Below, piece by piece: positions 46,043 to 54,557 of a stretch of DNA of 64,000 bases; position 1 is the stretch's first letter; the number at the start of each line of letters is the position of its first letter. The notes under the pieces were generated by a model that did not search any database, was not told the origin of the DNA, and worked only from the letters and a program-made list of their open reading frames with translations. The position numbers were made by a program, and so were the translations under genes. The DNA is taken from contig JAABTL010000005.1 of assembly GCA_011389865.1 (NCBI GenBank), positions 1 through 64,000 on the forward strand. Reading direction: 5' to 3'. The DNA comes from Trueperaceae bacterium (GTDB lineage Bacteria > Deinococcota > Deinococci > Deinococcales > Trueperaceae).

Positions 46043-48046
46043 GTGGCCGTGTTGCGAAGCGTCTGCCCACTCGACTGCCCCGACGCCTGCGCCGTGCGCA
46101 TCACGGTGGACGATGGCCGCGTCACGCGCCTGGAGGGCGACCCCGAGCACCCCTACACCCGCGGCTTCGCCTGCGTGAAGACCTACCGCTACCCCGAGCG
46201 TCAGCACCACCCCGACCGCCTGCTGCACCCGCGGGTGCGCGTCGGGGCCAAGGGCGAGGGCCGCTTCGCGCGCGCCACCTGGGACGAGGCGCTCGATCTG
46301 GTGGCCGAGCGCACGCGCGATGCCGTCGCGCGCTTCGGCGCCGAGAGCGTGCTGCCCTACAGCTACGCCGGCACGATGGGGCACGTGGAGCGCGACCACC
46401 CGCTGGCCTTCTTCCGCGCGCTCGGTGCCAGCGAGCTCGACTGGACGATCTGCGCGGCCACCGGCGGGGCCGGCTGGGAGGCGAACTACGGCCCGCACAA
46501 GCTGGCGACGGACCCGGAGGACCTGCCCCACGCGCGGCTGGTGATCCTGTGGGGCATCGACGCCGCCCGCAGCCACGTGCACCTGATGCCCGACGTGCGC
46601 GCCGCCAAGCGCGCCGGCGCCTACGTGCTGCACGTCGACCCCTACCGCAACGACACCACCCGGGTGGCCGACGAGCACTGGCAGCTCGCCGTCGGCAGCG
46701 ACACGGCGGTGGCGCTGGCGATGGGCCACGTCATCCTGCGCGACGGCCTCGAGGACCGCGACTACCTCGCGCGCCACGCCGGCGGCCTGGACGCCTACCG
46801 GCGCGCGGTCGAGGCGTGGACGCCCGAGCGCGCCGGCGCGGTCTCCGGCGTGGCGCCGGAGCGCATCGAGGCCGTCGCCCGCCGCTTCGCCGAGGCGCAG
46901 GCCGCCTACGTCCGCATCGGTTACGGCATGACCCGCAACGAGGGCGGCGGCAACGCGGTGCGTGCGATCTCGCTCCTGCCCGCGCTGACCGGGGCCTGGC
47001 GCCACCGGGGCGGGGGCGGCGGCATCTCGACCTCGGGCGGTTTCGTGCTCGGCACCGAACGCACGGCCGGCGGCCACCTGCTGCGGCCCGGCGTGCGGGT
47101 GATCAACCAGAGCCGCCTGGCCGGCGCCCTGCTGGAGCCCGAGGGACCGCCCGTGGCCAAGCTCTTCGTGTTCAACAGCAACCCGGCGGCGGTGGCGCCC
47201 GACTCGGCGCGCGTGCGCGCGGGCCTCGCGCGCGCGGACCTGTTCACCACCGTCCTCGAGCACTTCCAGACGGACACGGCGGACTACGCCGACGTGCTGC
47301 TGCCGGCGACGACCTTCCTCGAGCACCCCGACCTCTACTCCGCCTACGGCCACTACCACCTGCAGTGGGCGGAGCCCGTCGTGCCACCCGCCGGCGAGAC
47401 CCGTCCGAACACCTGGGTGTTCCGCGAGCTTGCCAAGCGACTCGGTCTCGACGACCCGACCCTGAGGTGGTCGGCCGAGGAGGTCGCCCGCGACCTCCTC
47501 GCGAGCGGTCACCCGCACCTCGAGGGGATCACGTTCGAGCGGCTGCGCGAGGCGCGCTCGCTCAAGCTGCGCCTGCCCGAGCCGTTCCGGCCCTACGCCG
47601 ACGGCGCGCACCACGCCGACGGCAAGGTCGCCTTCGATCCGCCGCCCCGGGCCGTGACGTTCGAGGAGCGTCCGACCGAGGCCTTCCCGCTGCGCCTGAT
47701 CTCGCCGCCCGGCAGCCACGTGCTCAACACCTCGATGGGCAACGTGGCGTCGCTGCTCGAGTTGGCTGGAGGTGAGCCGCGCATGCTGCTGCACCCGGCC
47801 GACGCCGCCCGCTACGGCGTGCGCGACGGCGAGCGCCACCGGGTGGTGAGCGCCCAGGGCGCGATCGTGCGACGCATCGACGTCACGGACGCCGCCCGCG
47901 AGGGCGTCCTGGTCGCGCTGGGCCAGTGGTGGCCGAAGCTGTCGCCGGACGGCCGCAGCCTCAACGACCTCACCAGCGAGCGGCTGACCGACCTCGGTGG
48001 CGGCAGCAGCTTCGGCAACGCCGTCGTGCGGGTCGAGCCGCTCTGA
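46043..48046 (+). CDS. Molybdopterin-dependent oxidoreductase
   Basis: The 667-residue protein belongs to the DMSO reductase / formate dehydrogenase superfamily. An N-terminal cysteine cluster (CPLDCPDAC, then FACVK) should bind a 4Fe-4S centre. Molybdopterin-binding blocks (LGTERTAGGHLL, NQSRLAGALL, FNSNPAA) and a C-terminal nucleotide domain (LNTSMGNVASLLELAGGEP) follow. No signal peptide or twin arginine is visible, so it should be cytoplasmic. No membrane or iron-sulfur partner gene is adjacent; substrate is unknown. The GTG is set by the TAGCGT promoter. Confidence 0.88.
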   Translation: MAVLRSVCPLDCPDACAVRITVDDGRVTRLEGDPEHPYTRGFACVKTYRYPERQHHPDRLLHPRVRVGAKGEGRFARATWDEALDLVAERTRDAVARFGAESVLPYSYAGTMGHVERDHPLAFFRALGASELDWTICAATGGAGWEANYGPHKLATDPEDLPHARLVILWGIDAARSHVHLMPDVRAAKRAGAYVLHVDPYRNDTTRVADEHWQLAVGSDTAVALAMGHVILRDGLEDRDYLARHAGGLDAYRRAVEAWTPERAGAVSGVAPERIEAVARRFAEAQAAYVRIGYGMTRNEGGGNAVRAISLLPALTGAWRHRGGGGGISTSGGFVLGTERTAGGHLLRPGVRVINQSRLAGALLEPEGPPVAKLFVFNSNPAAVAPDSARVRAGLARADLFTTVLEHFQTDTADYADVLLPATTFLEHPDLYSAYGHYHLQWAEPVVPPAGETRPNTWVFRELAKRLGLDDPTLRWSAEEVARDLLASGHPHLEGITFERLREARSLKLRLPEPFRPYADGAHHADGKVAFDPPPRAVTFEERPTEAFPLRLISPPGSHVLNTSMGNVASLLELAGGEPRMLLHPADAARYGVRDGERHRVVSAQGAIVRRIDVTDAAREGVLVALGQWWPKLSPDGRSLNDLTSERLTDLGGGSSFGNAVVRVEPL

Positions 48047-48081
48047 GAGCGGCCCTCCCCCTTCTCATCACGCCCCACTGG

Positions 48082-48087
48082 TACGTT
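48082..48087 (+). promoter_or_regulatory. -10 box TACGTT of the ankyrin-M23 gene
   Basis: TACGTT ends five bases before the ATG at 48093; leaderless message predicted. Confidence 0.52.
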
Positions 48088-48092
48088 GGCGC

Positions 48093-49199
48093 ATGGTCCG
48101 CGTCGCCCTGATCGCCCTGTTCGTGCTCGTCGCCGCGACCGTGGCGGCGTGGCGCTTCGACGTCCTACCGAACCCGTTCGCGCGCGAGCCGGCGCCGCCG
48201 CCCGTGCCCGCCCTGTTGGCGGCCCTGGCGAGCGACGACGAGGCAGCCGTCGCGTCGGCCCTCGAGGCGGGCGCCGACCTCGCCGTGCTCGACGGCGAGG
48301 GCCGCCCCCCGCTGCACGTGGCCGCCATGCGCGGCCTGAGCGACGCCGCGGGGGCGCTGATCGGCGCCGGCGCCGACGTCCAGTGGGCGGCCGCGGACGG
48401 CACCACCGCGCTGTTGCTCGCCCTGCGCCACGCCCCGGACGCTCGCCTGCCCCTGCTGCTGCTCAACGCCGGCGCCGACCCGACCGTGGTCGACGCCCAG
48501 GGCGAGGGCATCATGGCGTACGCGAACGCGAACCCTGCGCTGCGCCAGGGCGGGCTGGCCTCCCGCCTGCGTGAGCTCGCCGAGGCGGACTTCGTGCGCG
48601 GCTGGCCAAGCGGCTACGTGCCGCCCGTCCCCGACGCGACCATCAGTTCGCGTGCCTCGCACTGGCCCAACGCCTGGCGCGCGTACCGCAACGGCACCCA
48701 CGAGGGATTCGACTTCTACGACGGTGCCGTGAGCGGGACGACGTCGATCACCTACGGCACCCCGATCGTCTCGGTCGCCGACGGCGTGGTGGTGCGCGCC
48801 GACCACGACTACCGGGAGATGGACCAGGCGACCTACGACGCGATCATCGCCGAGGCCAACCGCGTCATGTCGACGCCCGAGGAGATCCTCGACCAGCTGC
48901 GCGGCCGGCAGGTGTGGATCGAGCACGCGGGCGGCTTCGTGACGCGCTACGCGCACCTCTCGGACATCCCGGACGGCGTGACCGAGGGCGCGCCGGTCGC
49001 CCAGGGCCAGGTGATCGGGCTGACCGGCAACTCGGGGACGATCGACGGCGTCGAGGGGACGGAGAACGACCCCCACCCGCACGTCGAGATCTGGCGCGGG
49101 TCGACCTACCTGGGACAGGGCCTGGAGCCGGCCGAGATCTTCGCCCTGGCGGGCCAGGTGTTCGGCCAGCGGGCGCTGCCGCCGCGCTGGGGCCCGTGA
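48093..49199 (+). CDS. Membrane-anchored ankyrin-repeat / M23 peptidase fusion
   Basis: The 368 residues start with a membrane anchor (VALIALFVLVAATVAAW). Ankyrin-like repeats (about residues 45-150: ALASDDEAAVASALEAGADLAVLDGEGRPPLHVAAMRG and copies) are followed by an M23 LytM-type domain. Zinc ligands are His203 and Asp207 (THEGFDF), His288 in RYAHLSD and His330 in DPHPHVEIW, all present, so it should be an active peptidoglycan endopeptidase. Ankyrin and M23 together is an unusual domain pair. It faces the periplasm and may be regulated by binding a partner. Confidence 0.82.
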   Translation: MVRVALIALFVLVAATVAAWRFDVLPNPFAREPAPPPVPALLAALASDDEAAVASALEAGADLAVLDGEGRPPLHVAAMRGLSDAAGALIGAGADVQWAAADGTTALLLALRHAPDARLPLLLLNAGADPTVVDAQGEGIMAYANANPALRQGGLASRLRELAEADFVRGWPSGYVPPVPDATISSRASHWPNAWRAYRNGTHEGFDFYDGAVSGTTSITYGTPIVSVADGVVVRADHDYREMDQATYDAIIAEANRVMSTPEEILDQLRGRQVWIEHAGGFVTRYAHLSDIPDGVTEGAPVAQGQVIGLTGNSGTIDGVEGTENDPHPHVEIWRGSTYLGQGLEPAEIFALAGQVFGQRALPPRWGP

Positions 49200-49205
49200 C
49201 CCCGC

Positions 49206-49254
49206 GGGGTCCGTGACCCGACGGGTTCCCTGAGCCCGCGGGGTCACGGACCCC
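49206..49254. terminator. Long inverted repeat between convergent genes
   Basis: GGGGTCCGTGACCC (49206-49219) pairs with GGGTCACGGACCCC (49241-49254) over a 21-base loop. It ends the M23 gene and the AspT-type gene. Confidence 0.55.
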
Positions 49255-49268
49255 GGCCGACCGGCGGT

Positions 49269-50891
49269 TCAGACGAGCAACAGCACGAGCTGCGCGAGCG
49301 CGATCTTGGCGAGCGTGGCGACCGGGAAGACGGTGGCGTAGCCCACGTGGGGCAGATCGTTGCCCGTCTGCTCCACCGCGTAGCCCAGGACGGCGGGCTG
49401 GGTGTGCTGGGCGGACACGACGCCGACCATGACGTTCATCGGCAGCCGCAGCACGCGGTGACCGACGAACAGCGTCGTGGCCGCGAGCGTGACGGTCAGT
49501 GCCAGGCCGCCCAGCACGACGTCGAGCCCGGAGCCGGCGCGCAGGGTGGAGGCGAACGCGAAGCCCGAGCCCGTGCCCACGCCCGCGAGGAACAGCAGCA
49601 GGCCGAACTGCCTCAGGGTGAGGTTCGCGGAGTACGGCAGCGTCCACACGAGCGGGCCACTGCGACCGACGGCCCCGAGCGCGAGCGCCACGAGCAGCGG
49701 GCCGCCCGCGAAGCCGAGCCGCAGGACCATGCCCCCGGGGAGGGGCACGGGGACCAGCCCGAGCAGCAGGCCCGCCCCGAGCCCGATGGCGAGCGAGCGG
49801 ACGTCGACCTCGGACAGCGCCTGGTACGAGTCGCCGAAGGCCCGCTCGACGTCGGCCATCTGGTCCTGGCGCGCGACGACCCGCACGCGATCGCCCAGTT
49901 CCAGTCGCAGGTCCGCCGTCGGCAGCAGGAAGGCGTCGCCGCGTCGGACGCGGGTGACGACGGCCCCGAGGCGCTGCGGGAGACGCAGCTCCGCGAGGGT
50001 GCGCCCGACCACCTCCGGCCGACTGACGAAGAGCCGGCGGAAATCGAGTTGGCTCCGTTCGAGGTCGAGGCGCGTGTCGGTCACGTCACCGAGCCGGGGC
50101 GCCACGAGCGCGAGGTCGCGCTCGGTCGCGACGAGCGTGACCTCGTCGCCCGGCAACAGGACGGTGTCGCCCTGCACCAGGCGGACGTCGGCGCCTCGCC
50201 GGTAGCGCCCCATGATCACGTGCCACCCCTCGCGCTCGCGCCACGTCTGCACGGGAGCGCTCGCCAACTCCTCGCGCGTGACGCGGACCGTGACGCTGCG
50301 CAGCTGCTCGCCACCGACCCCGTAGTCGCGCAGGCCGCGCGACTCGGCTGCGTAGTCCGTGCGCCACCAGCGCTGCAGCGCAGCGATCACCACGATCACC
50401 CCGAGGACGCCGCCCGGGTACGCGAGCGAGTAGGCGACGACGGGCGCCGAGCGGACGGTCTCCTCCGTCCCCCGCAGCGCCTCCACGACGCCGGCGAGCG
50501 CCGGCGTGTTGGTCGTCGCGCCGGTGTACAGGCCGGCCGCCGTGGCCGGGTCGATGCCGAAGGCCCGGGCCAGCAGCACGGTGGCGCCGGCGCCGGCCAC
50601 CAACGCCGCCAGCACGAGCAGGTTCGCGCGCAGGCCGCGCCGGTCGAAGGCGCGCAGGAACGCCCGTCCGCTGGCGAGACCGATCGTGTACACGAACAGG
50701 GCCAGGCCGAGCTCCAGCACGATCTCGGGCAGCCGCAGTCGGGGGTCGAGCGCGCCGAAGGCCAGGCCGGCGAAGAGCACGGCCGCCACCCCCACCCGCA
50801 CCCCGAGAACCGGGACGCGCCCGAGCGGGACGCCCACGGCGGCGACGGCGAACAGCAAGACGAGGGGATGCGCGGCCAGCAGCTCGATCAC
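49269..50891 (-). CDS. AspT/YidE/YbjL-type transporter
   Basis: The 540 residues show the AspT (AAE) family layout: two hydrophobic domains, each with the repeat motif (GLYTGATTNTPALAGVVEAL and VGVVSAQHTQPAVLGY), around a central hydrophilic region with two TrkA_C-like domains (RLVQGDTVLLPGDEVTL and LRLELGDRVRVVARQ). Relatives exchange aspartate for alanine, but many are functionally unknown. The start is GTG; no -10 box is obvious. Confidence 0.85.
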   Translation of the reverse strand: MIELLAAHPLVLLFAVAAVGVPLGRVPVLGVRVGVAAVLFAGLAFGALDPRLRLPEIVLELGLALFVYTIGLASGRAFLRAFDRRGLRANLLVLAALVAGAGATVLLARAFGIDPATAAGLYTGATTNTPALAGVVEALRGTEETVRSAPVVAYSLAYPGGVLGVIVVIAALQRWWRTDYAAESRGLRDYGVGGEQLRSVTVRVTREELASAPVQTWREREGWHVIMGRYRRGADVRLVQGDTVLLPGDEVTLVATERDLALVAPRLGDVTDTRLDLERSQLDFRRLFVSRPEVVGRTLAELRLPQRLGAVVTRVRRGDAFLLPTADLRLELGDRVRVVARQDQMADVERAFGDSYQALSEVDVRSLAIGLGAGLLLGLVPVPLPGGMVLRLGFAGGPLLVALALGAVGRSGPLVWTLPYSANLTLRQFGLLLFLAGVGTGSGFAFASTLRAGSGLDVVLGGLALTVTLAATTLFVGHRVLRLPMNVMVGVVSAQHTQPAVLGYAVEQTGNDLPHVGYATVFPVATLAKIALAQLVLLLV

Positions 50892-50995
50892 CGCCGCATC
50901 ACACCACGCTGCCCTGGCCGCGCGCTCGATGAAAGGTCAGTTCGACCGGCGTCCGACGCGGCGGCGCCGGCACCCGCGCACCGCGCCACGAGAAC

Positions 50996-51026
50996 GCGCC
51001 CGCGGTCGACACGCGACCGCGGGCGC
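50996..51026 (-). terminator. Terminator of hsp20
   Basis: A perfect 13-bp stem (GCGCCCGCGGTCG) with a 5-base loop lies just after the hsp20 stop; on the minus strand it is followed by GTTCTCG. Confidence 0.72.
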
Positions 51027-51048
51027 ACGGGTTGGATGAGGCCGCGCC

Positions 51049-51492
51049 TCAGACGTCCTGGATCTGCAGCTTGCGCACCTTCGCCTCGGCGGCCTTGGGC
51101 ATCCGCAGGTCGAGAACACCGTTGTGCACCCGCGCCTCGATGGCGTCGACGTCGACGCCGACCGGCAGGCGCACGGTGCGGGTGTAGGCGCCGCGCGGCA
51201 GCGTCCGCAGCCAGTAGCGACGGTCCTCGCCTTCGGGCGCGGCCGGCAGCTCGGCCCGGACGGTCAGCTGGCGGCCCTCGACGGAGACGTCGATCCCGCT
51301 CGAGGTCACGCCGGGCACGGCGAGCTCGAGGACCAGCGCGTCCTCGGTCTCGTAGAAGTCCATCGCCAGGGCGTTGGTCTCGCTGCGGCCGATGTCCTCG
51401 AACAGACGCTCGAAGCCACCGTAGAGATCATCTGCCAGGGTGCGGCGGGCGGCTGGGACGGCATAGGGGTTGGCGGTTCGGACGAGGGACAT
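51049..51492 (-). CDS. Small heat shock protein, Hsp20 / alpha-crystallin
   Basis: The 147-residue chaperone holds unfolded proteins. It has a short N-terminal arm, an alpha-crystallin domain from about residue 40 (MDFYETEDALVLELAVPGV through VHNGVLDLRMPKA), and a tail with a charged KVRKLQIQDV. The IxI motif for assembly is replaced by LQI. A GGAGGTGACC site precedes the ATG. Upstream lie a -35/-10 promoter, a HAIR-like site and a hairpin in the leader, so heat control is likely. Confidence 0.93.
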   Translation of the reverse strand: MSLVRTANPYAVPAARRTLADDLYGGFERLFEDIGRSETNALAMDFYETEDALVLELAVPGVTSSGIDVSVEGRQLTVRAELPAAPEGEDRRYWLRTLPRGAYTRTVRLPVGVDVDAIEARVHNGVLDLRMPKAAEAKVRKLQIQDV

Positions 51493-51519
51493 GGTCACCT
51501 CCAGAGGGGGGTCTCGAAT

Positions 51520-51547
51520 GGTGATCGGGACCTTGGCACCGATCACC
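51520..51547 (-). promoter_or_regulatory. Hairpin in the hsp20 5' leader
   Basis: A perfect 9-bp inverted repeat (GGTGATCGG / CCGATCACC) with a 10-base loop lies in the leader, 28 bases before the ATG. It does not cover the ribosome site, so a thermosensor is less likely than stability or protein binding. Confidence 0.45.
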
Positions 51548-51559
51548 TCTTCCGCACAC

Positions 51560-51588
51560 AAGATAAAACCTGAGTGCATCCATGTCAA
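51560..51588 (-). promoter_or_regulatory. Sigma-70 promoter of hsp20
   Basis: On the minus strand TTGACA (51583-51588) and TATCTT (51560-51565) are 17 bases apart. The start lies near 51553, leaving a leader of about 60 bases. Confidence 0.75.
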
Positions 51589-51589
51589 G
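51569..51589 (-). promoter_or_regulatory. HAIR-like HspR operator over the hsp20 promoter
   Basis: CTTGACA-N7-ACTCAGG matches the HspR inverted repeat CTTGAGT-N7-ACTCAAG at 11 of 14 positions. Its left arm covers the -35 hexamer. HspR is a known repressor in Deinococcus and Actinobacteria; no hspR gene is in this window. Confidence 0.6.
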
Positions 51590-51661
51590 TTCTCTTAGGC
51601 CAATCGGCCCCGCTCACCGCGGCGCGTCAAGCGTTGGACGAGCGGTCGGCGGCCCCAGGAC

Positions 51662-51667
51662 TACGAT
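51662..51667 (+). promoter_or_regulatory. -10 box TACGAT of the flavin disulfide reductase gene
   Basis: TACGAT ends six bases before the ATG at 51674; leaderless. Confidence 0.6.
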
Positions 51668-51673
51668 GCCCGC

Positions 51674-53101
51674 ATGGACACCCCCAGCGAACGCTTCGAT
51701 CTGCTGCTCGTCGGCACCGGCCAGGCGACCGCCACCCTGATCGCCGGCCTGCCCGACGACACCCGCGTCGCCGTCATCGAGGGCGGCGCCGTCGGCGGCA
51801 CCTGCGTGAACACGGGCTGCACGCCCACCAAGACACTCGTCGCGAGCGCGCGCGTCGCGCAACTCGCACGCCGCGCCGACACCTACGGCGTCACGACCAC
51901 CGACGTCGGCGACGTCGGCGGCGTCGGCAACGTCGGCGTCGACTTCGCCGCCGCCATGGCCCGCATGAACGAGATCCGTCACGGCAGCCGCGACGGGCTC
52001 ACCCGCTTCCTCGCCGAGAAACCCAACGTGACGCTCGTCCGCGGCTGGGCGCGCTTCGTCGGCCCGAAGACGGTGCGGGTCGGCGAGCGCACGATCCAGG
52101 CGCAGCGCATCGTCCTCAACGTCGGCGCCCGCGCGGTGGAGCCGCCGATCCCCGGTCTCGACGACGTGCCGTGGCTCGACAACGCGCGCATCCTCGACCT
52201 CGAGCGGCTCCCGGAGCATTTGGTGGTCATCGGCGCGAGCTACATCGCGCTCGAACTCGGCCAGGTGTTCCGCCGCTTCGGCGCGCGGGTGACCGCGATC
52301 GAGGCCGCCCCACGCGTCCTCGGCCGCGAGGACGAGGACGTCGCCGCCGCCGTGCGGGAGATCCTCGAACGCGAGGGGATCCGCTTCGAGGTCGGCGCCG
52401 GCGTCGCCCGGGTGGCCCCCGCCGGTGACGGCGTCGCGGTCCACCTCGACGACGGCCGCGAGATCGTCGGCTCGCACCTGCTCGTCGCGACCGGCCGCCG
52501 GCCGAACAGCGACCGGCTCGACCTGCACCACGCCGGGGTCGTGACGGATGAGCGCGGCTACGTGACCGTCGACGACCACACGCGCACCAGCGCCGCGGGC
52601 GTCTACGCCGTGGGCGACGTCAACGGCCGTGGCGCCTTCACCCACACCAGCGTCCACGACGCGCAGGTCCTGCTCGACCAGCTGCGCTCCGAGTGGAGCG
52701 ACGGCGGCTCGGAGACGCCGACACCACGCACGATCGGCGAGCGCGACACCGTCTACGCCCTCTTCACCGACCCACCGCTCGGGCGCGTCGGCCTGAACGA
52801 GGCCCAGGCCGTCGCCGCCGGGCACCGCGTGCTCAGGGCCGTGAAGCCGATGCGCACGATCTCGCGCGCCAAGGAGATGGGCGAGACCCAGGGCTTCGTC
52901 AAGGTGCTGGTCGATGCGGACAGCGACCGCTTCCTGGGGGCCGCCGTCCTCGGCGTCTCCGGCGACGAGGTCGTCGGCCTCTTCGCGCTGGCGATGAGCG
53001 CCGGCCTGACGACCGAGTCCTTCCGGCGCGTGGTCCTGCCCCACCCGACGGTGGGCGAGCTGATGCCGTGGGTGCTCGACGGGTTGGCGCCCCTGGGTTG
53101 A
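51674..53101 (+). CDS. FAD-dependent pyridine nucleotide-disulfide oxidoreductase
   Basis: The 475-residue protein is a class I flavin disulfide reductase. It has FAD fold LLLVGTGQATATLIAGL, the redox disulfide in GGTCVNTGCTPTK (Cys44 and Cys49), NAD fold VVIGASYIALELG, AVGDVNGRGAFTHTS, and a C-terminal VVLPHPTVGELMP His-Glu pair. Mercuric reductase, dihydrolipoamide dehydrogenase and glutathione-like reductases are possible; there is no N-terminal heavy-metal domain and no vicinal cysteine pair at the tail, which argues against mercury. No lipoyl complex genes are close. Confidence 0.9.
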   Translation: MDTPSERFDLLLVGTGQATATLIAGLPDDTRVAVIEGGAVGGTCVNTGCTPTKTLVASARVAQLARRADTYGVTTTDVGDVGGVGNVGVDFAAAMARMNEIRHGSRDGLTRFLAEKPNVTLVRGWARFVGPKTVRVGERTIQAQRIVLNVGARAVEPPIPGLDDVPWLDNARILDLERLPEHLVVIGASYIALELGQVFRRFGARVTAIEAAPRVLGREDEDVAAAVREILEREGIRFEVGAGVARVAPAGDGVAVHLDDGREIVGSHLLVATGRRPNSDRLDLHHAGVVTDERGYVTVDDHTRTSAAGVYAVGDVNGRGAFTHTSVHDAQVLLDQLRSEWSDGGSETPTPRTIGERDTVYALFTDPPLGRVGLNEAQAVAAGHRVLRAVKPMRTISRAKEMGETQGFVKVLVDADSDRFLGAAVLGVSGDEVVGLFALAMSAGLTTESFRRVVLPHPTVGELMPWVLDGLAPLG

Positions 53102-53165
53102 CCCCCGTCCACGGGACGGACGGTGCCCTCGGGGCGCGGCGGGCGGCCCTGCCCGGAGCCCTCGG

Positions 53166-53849
53166 TCACGGCAGGTTGAAGCCCCCGTGGTTCGAGGAGC
53201 CGTAGTACCGCTCGATCTCGTCGGGGATGCCCGCCACGTCGTCGACCACCTTGAACAGGTGCAGGTCCTGCTCGGCGATCGTTCCCGCCCGCACCAGCGT
53301 CCCCTGGAGCCACTGGATGAGGCCGCGCCAATAGGCGGTGTCGACCAGGAAGACGGGAAACGGCTTGATCTTCTTGGTCTGGATCAGCGTCATCGCCTCG
53401 AACAGCTCGTCGATCGTTCCGAAGCCGCCTGGGAACACCACGAACGCGGTCGAGTACTTCACCAGCAGCACCTTGCGCACGAAGAAGTAGCGGAAGTTCA
53501 CCTTGTCCGTCTGGTAGGGGTTCGGCGCCTGCTCGTGCGGCAGGGCGATGTTGAGGCCCACGCTGCGGCCGCCCGCCTCGAAGGCGCCCTTGTTCGCCGC
53601 CTCCATGATCCCGGGGCCGCCGCCGGTGACGACCGCGTACCCGCGGCTCGCGAGGTCGGCGGTCAGCCCCTCCGCCTTCGCGAAGTCGGGGTGGTCGCGA
53701 CCGAGCCGTGCCGAGCCGAAGACGGTGACGGCCTTGCCGACGTCGGCCATCTCCTCGAACCCCTGGGCGAACTCGCCCAGGATCCGGAACATCCGCCAGG
53801 CGTCCTCCGCCATGGCATCGATGACGTACTGCTTGCTGTTGTTCTCCAT
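53166..53849 (-). CDS. LOG family protein (nucleotide 5'-monophosphate phosphoribohydrolase type)
   Basis: The 227 residues have the family motifs AVFGSARL-type start (VTVFGSARL), GGGPGIMEAANKGA and the catalytic PGGFGTIDELFEAM. LOG enzymes release adenine-type bases from their nucleotides; in bacteria they often act in purine turnover, and the older annotation is lysine decarboxylase. The ATG is set by the TAGCAT box. It is co-directional with the HAD gene, whose TAG stop begins that box. Confidence 0.92.
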   Translation of the reverse strand: MENNSKQYVIDAMAEDAWRMFRILGEFAQGFEEMADVGKAVTVFGSARLGRDHPDFAKAEGLTADLASRGYAVVTGGGPGIMEAANKGAFEAGGRSVGLNIALPHEQAPNPYQTDKVNFRYFFVRKVLLVKYSTAFVVFPGGFGTIDELFEAMTLIQTKKIKPFPVFLVDTAYWRGLIQWLQGTLVRAGTIAEQDLHLFKVVDDVAGIPDEIERYYGSSNHGGFNLP

Positions 53850-53854
53850 GCGCG

Positions 53855-53860
53855 ATGCTA
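53855..53860 (-). promoter_or_regulatory. -10 box TAGCAT of the LOG gene, fused to the HAD stop codon
   Basis: TAG is the stop of the HAD gene; five bases separate the box from the LOG ATG. Confidence 0.6.
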
Positions 53861-54493
53861 ACCGGAGGTCGCGGCGAGCAGCGGTTCGAGCGTCGCCTCG
53901 AGCCGATCGGGCCGCGCCGCGCGCAGGCGCTCCGCGTCGTGCGTGCCCCAGGTGACCGCGTAGGTGGAGAGGCCCGCCGCCCGGCCGGCCTCGATGTCGT
54001 GCACGGTATCGCCCACCATCCACACGCCGTCGGCGTCGAGCGCCGCGAGCGCGCGGCGCACCACGTCCGGCGCCGGCTTGTGGGGGAAGCCATCGGTCCC
54101 CTGCACGACGTCGAGCGCGTCGGTCAGGCCCAGCGCCGCGACGAGGCGCACGGCCATCTCGCTGCGCTTGGTGGTCGCGACCGCCAGCCGGAAGCCGCGG
54201 CCCCTCAGGGTCGCGAGCGCCTCGGGGACGCCCGGGAACGGTCGCGAGTGGCGGGTGAAGCGCTGCGGGTAGAGGTGCCGGTAGCTCGCCGACAGCGCCG
54301 CCACACGCTCGGCGGGGGCGAACGCCGCGTACATCGTCTCGAGCGGGAGGCCGACGTGGTCGCGCACCTCCGCCTCGGATGGCGCCGTCAGGCCCTGTTC
54401 GGCGAAGGCGTCACGGAAGGCGCCGACGATGTCGGGCAGCGAGTCGACGAGGGTGCCGTCGAGGTCGAAGACGATGGCGCGGGGGCGGTGCAT
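53858..54493 (-). CDS. HAD-superfamily phosphatase, Gph-like
   Basis: The 211 residues have HAD motif I VFDLDGTLVDS (Asp10 and Asp12), an alpha-helical cap, motif II VATTKRS, and motif III/IV HKPAPDVV and MVGDTVHDIEAG. It resembles phosphoglycolate phosphatases and pyrophosphatases; an alternative would be phosphoserine phosphatase, though no serB-like cap is clear. The ATG follows TAGCCT by five bases. Confidence 0.88.
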   Translation of the reverse strand: MHRPRAIVFDLDGTLVDSLPDIVGAFRDAFAEQGLTAPSEAEVRDHVGLPLETMYAAFAPAERVAALSASYRHLYPQRFTRHSRPFPGVPEALATLRGRGFRLAVATTKRSEMAVRLVAALGLTDALDVVQGTDGFPHKPAPDVVRRALAALDADGVWMVGDTVHDIEAGRAAGLSTYAVTWGTHDAERLRAARPDRLEATLEPLLAATSG

Positions 54494-54498
54494 GCGCG

Positions 54499-54504
54499 AG
54501 GCTA
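54499..54504 (-). promoter_or_regulatory. -10 box TAGCCT of the HAD gene
   Basis: TAGCCT lies five bases before the ATG. The same hexamer is used by the methyltransferase gene at 40455. Confidence 0.5.
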
Positions 54505-54557
54505 CCCGGGCCACGCCGCGCTGCACGTCACCCGACGACGCCCGTCCCAGCGGCCGC

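Noticed and set aside
51674-53101. Mercuric reductase
   Set aside because: There is no N-terminal heavy-metal domain, no C-terminal vicinal cysteine pair and no mer genes nearby.
53102-53165. Terminator between the flavin reductase and LOG genes
   Set aside because: The best hairpin has a 6-bp stem (CCGTCC/GGACGG) and no T run; support is too thin.
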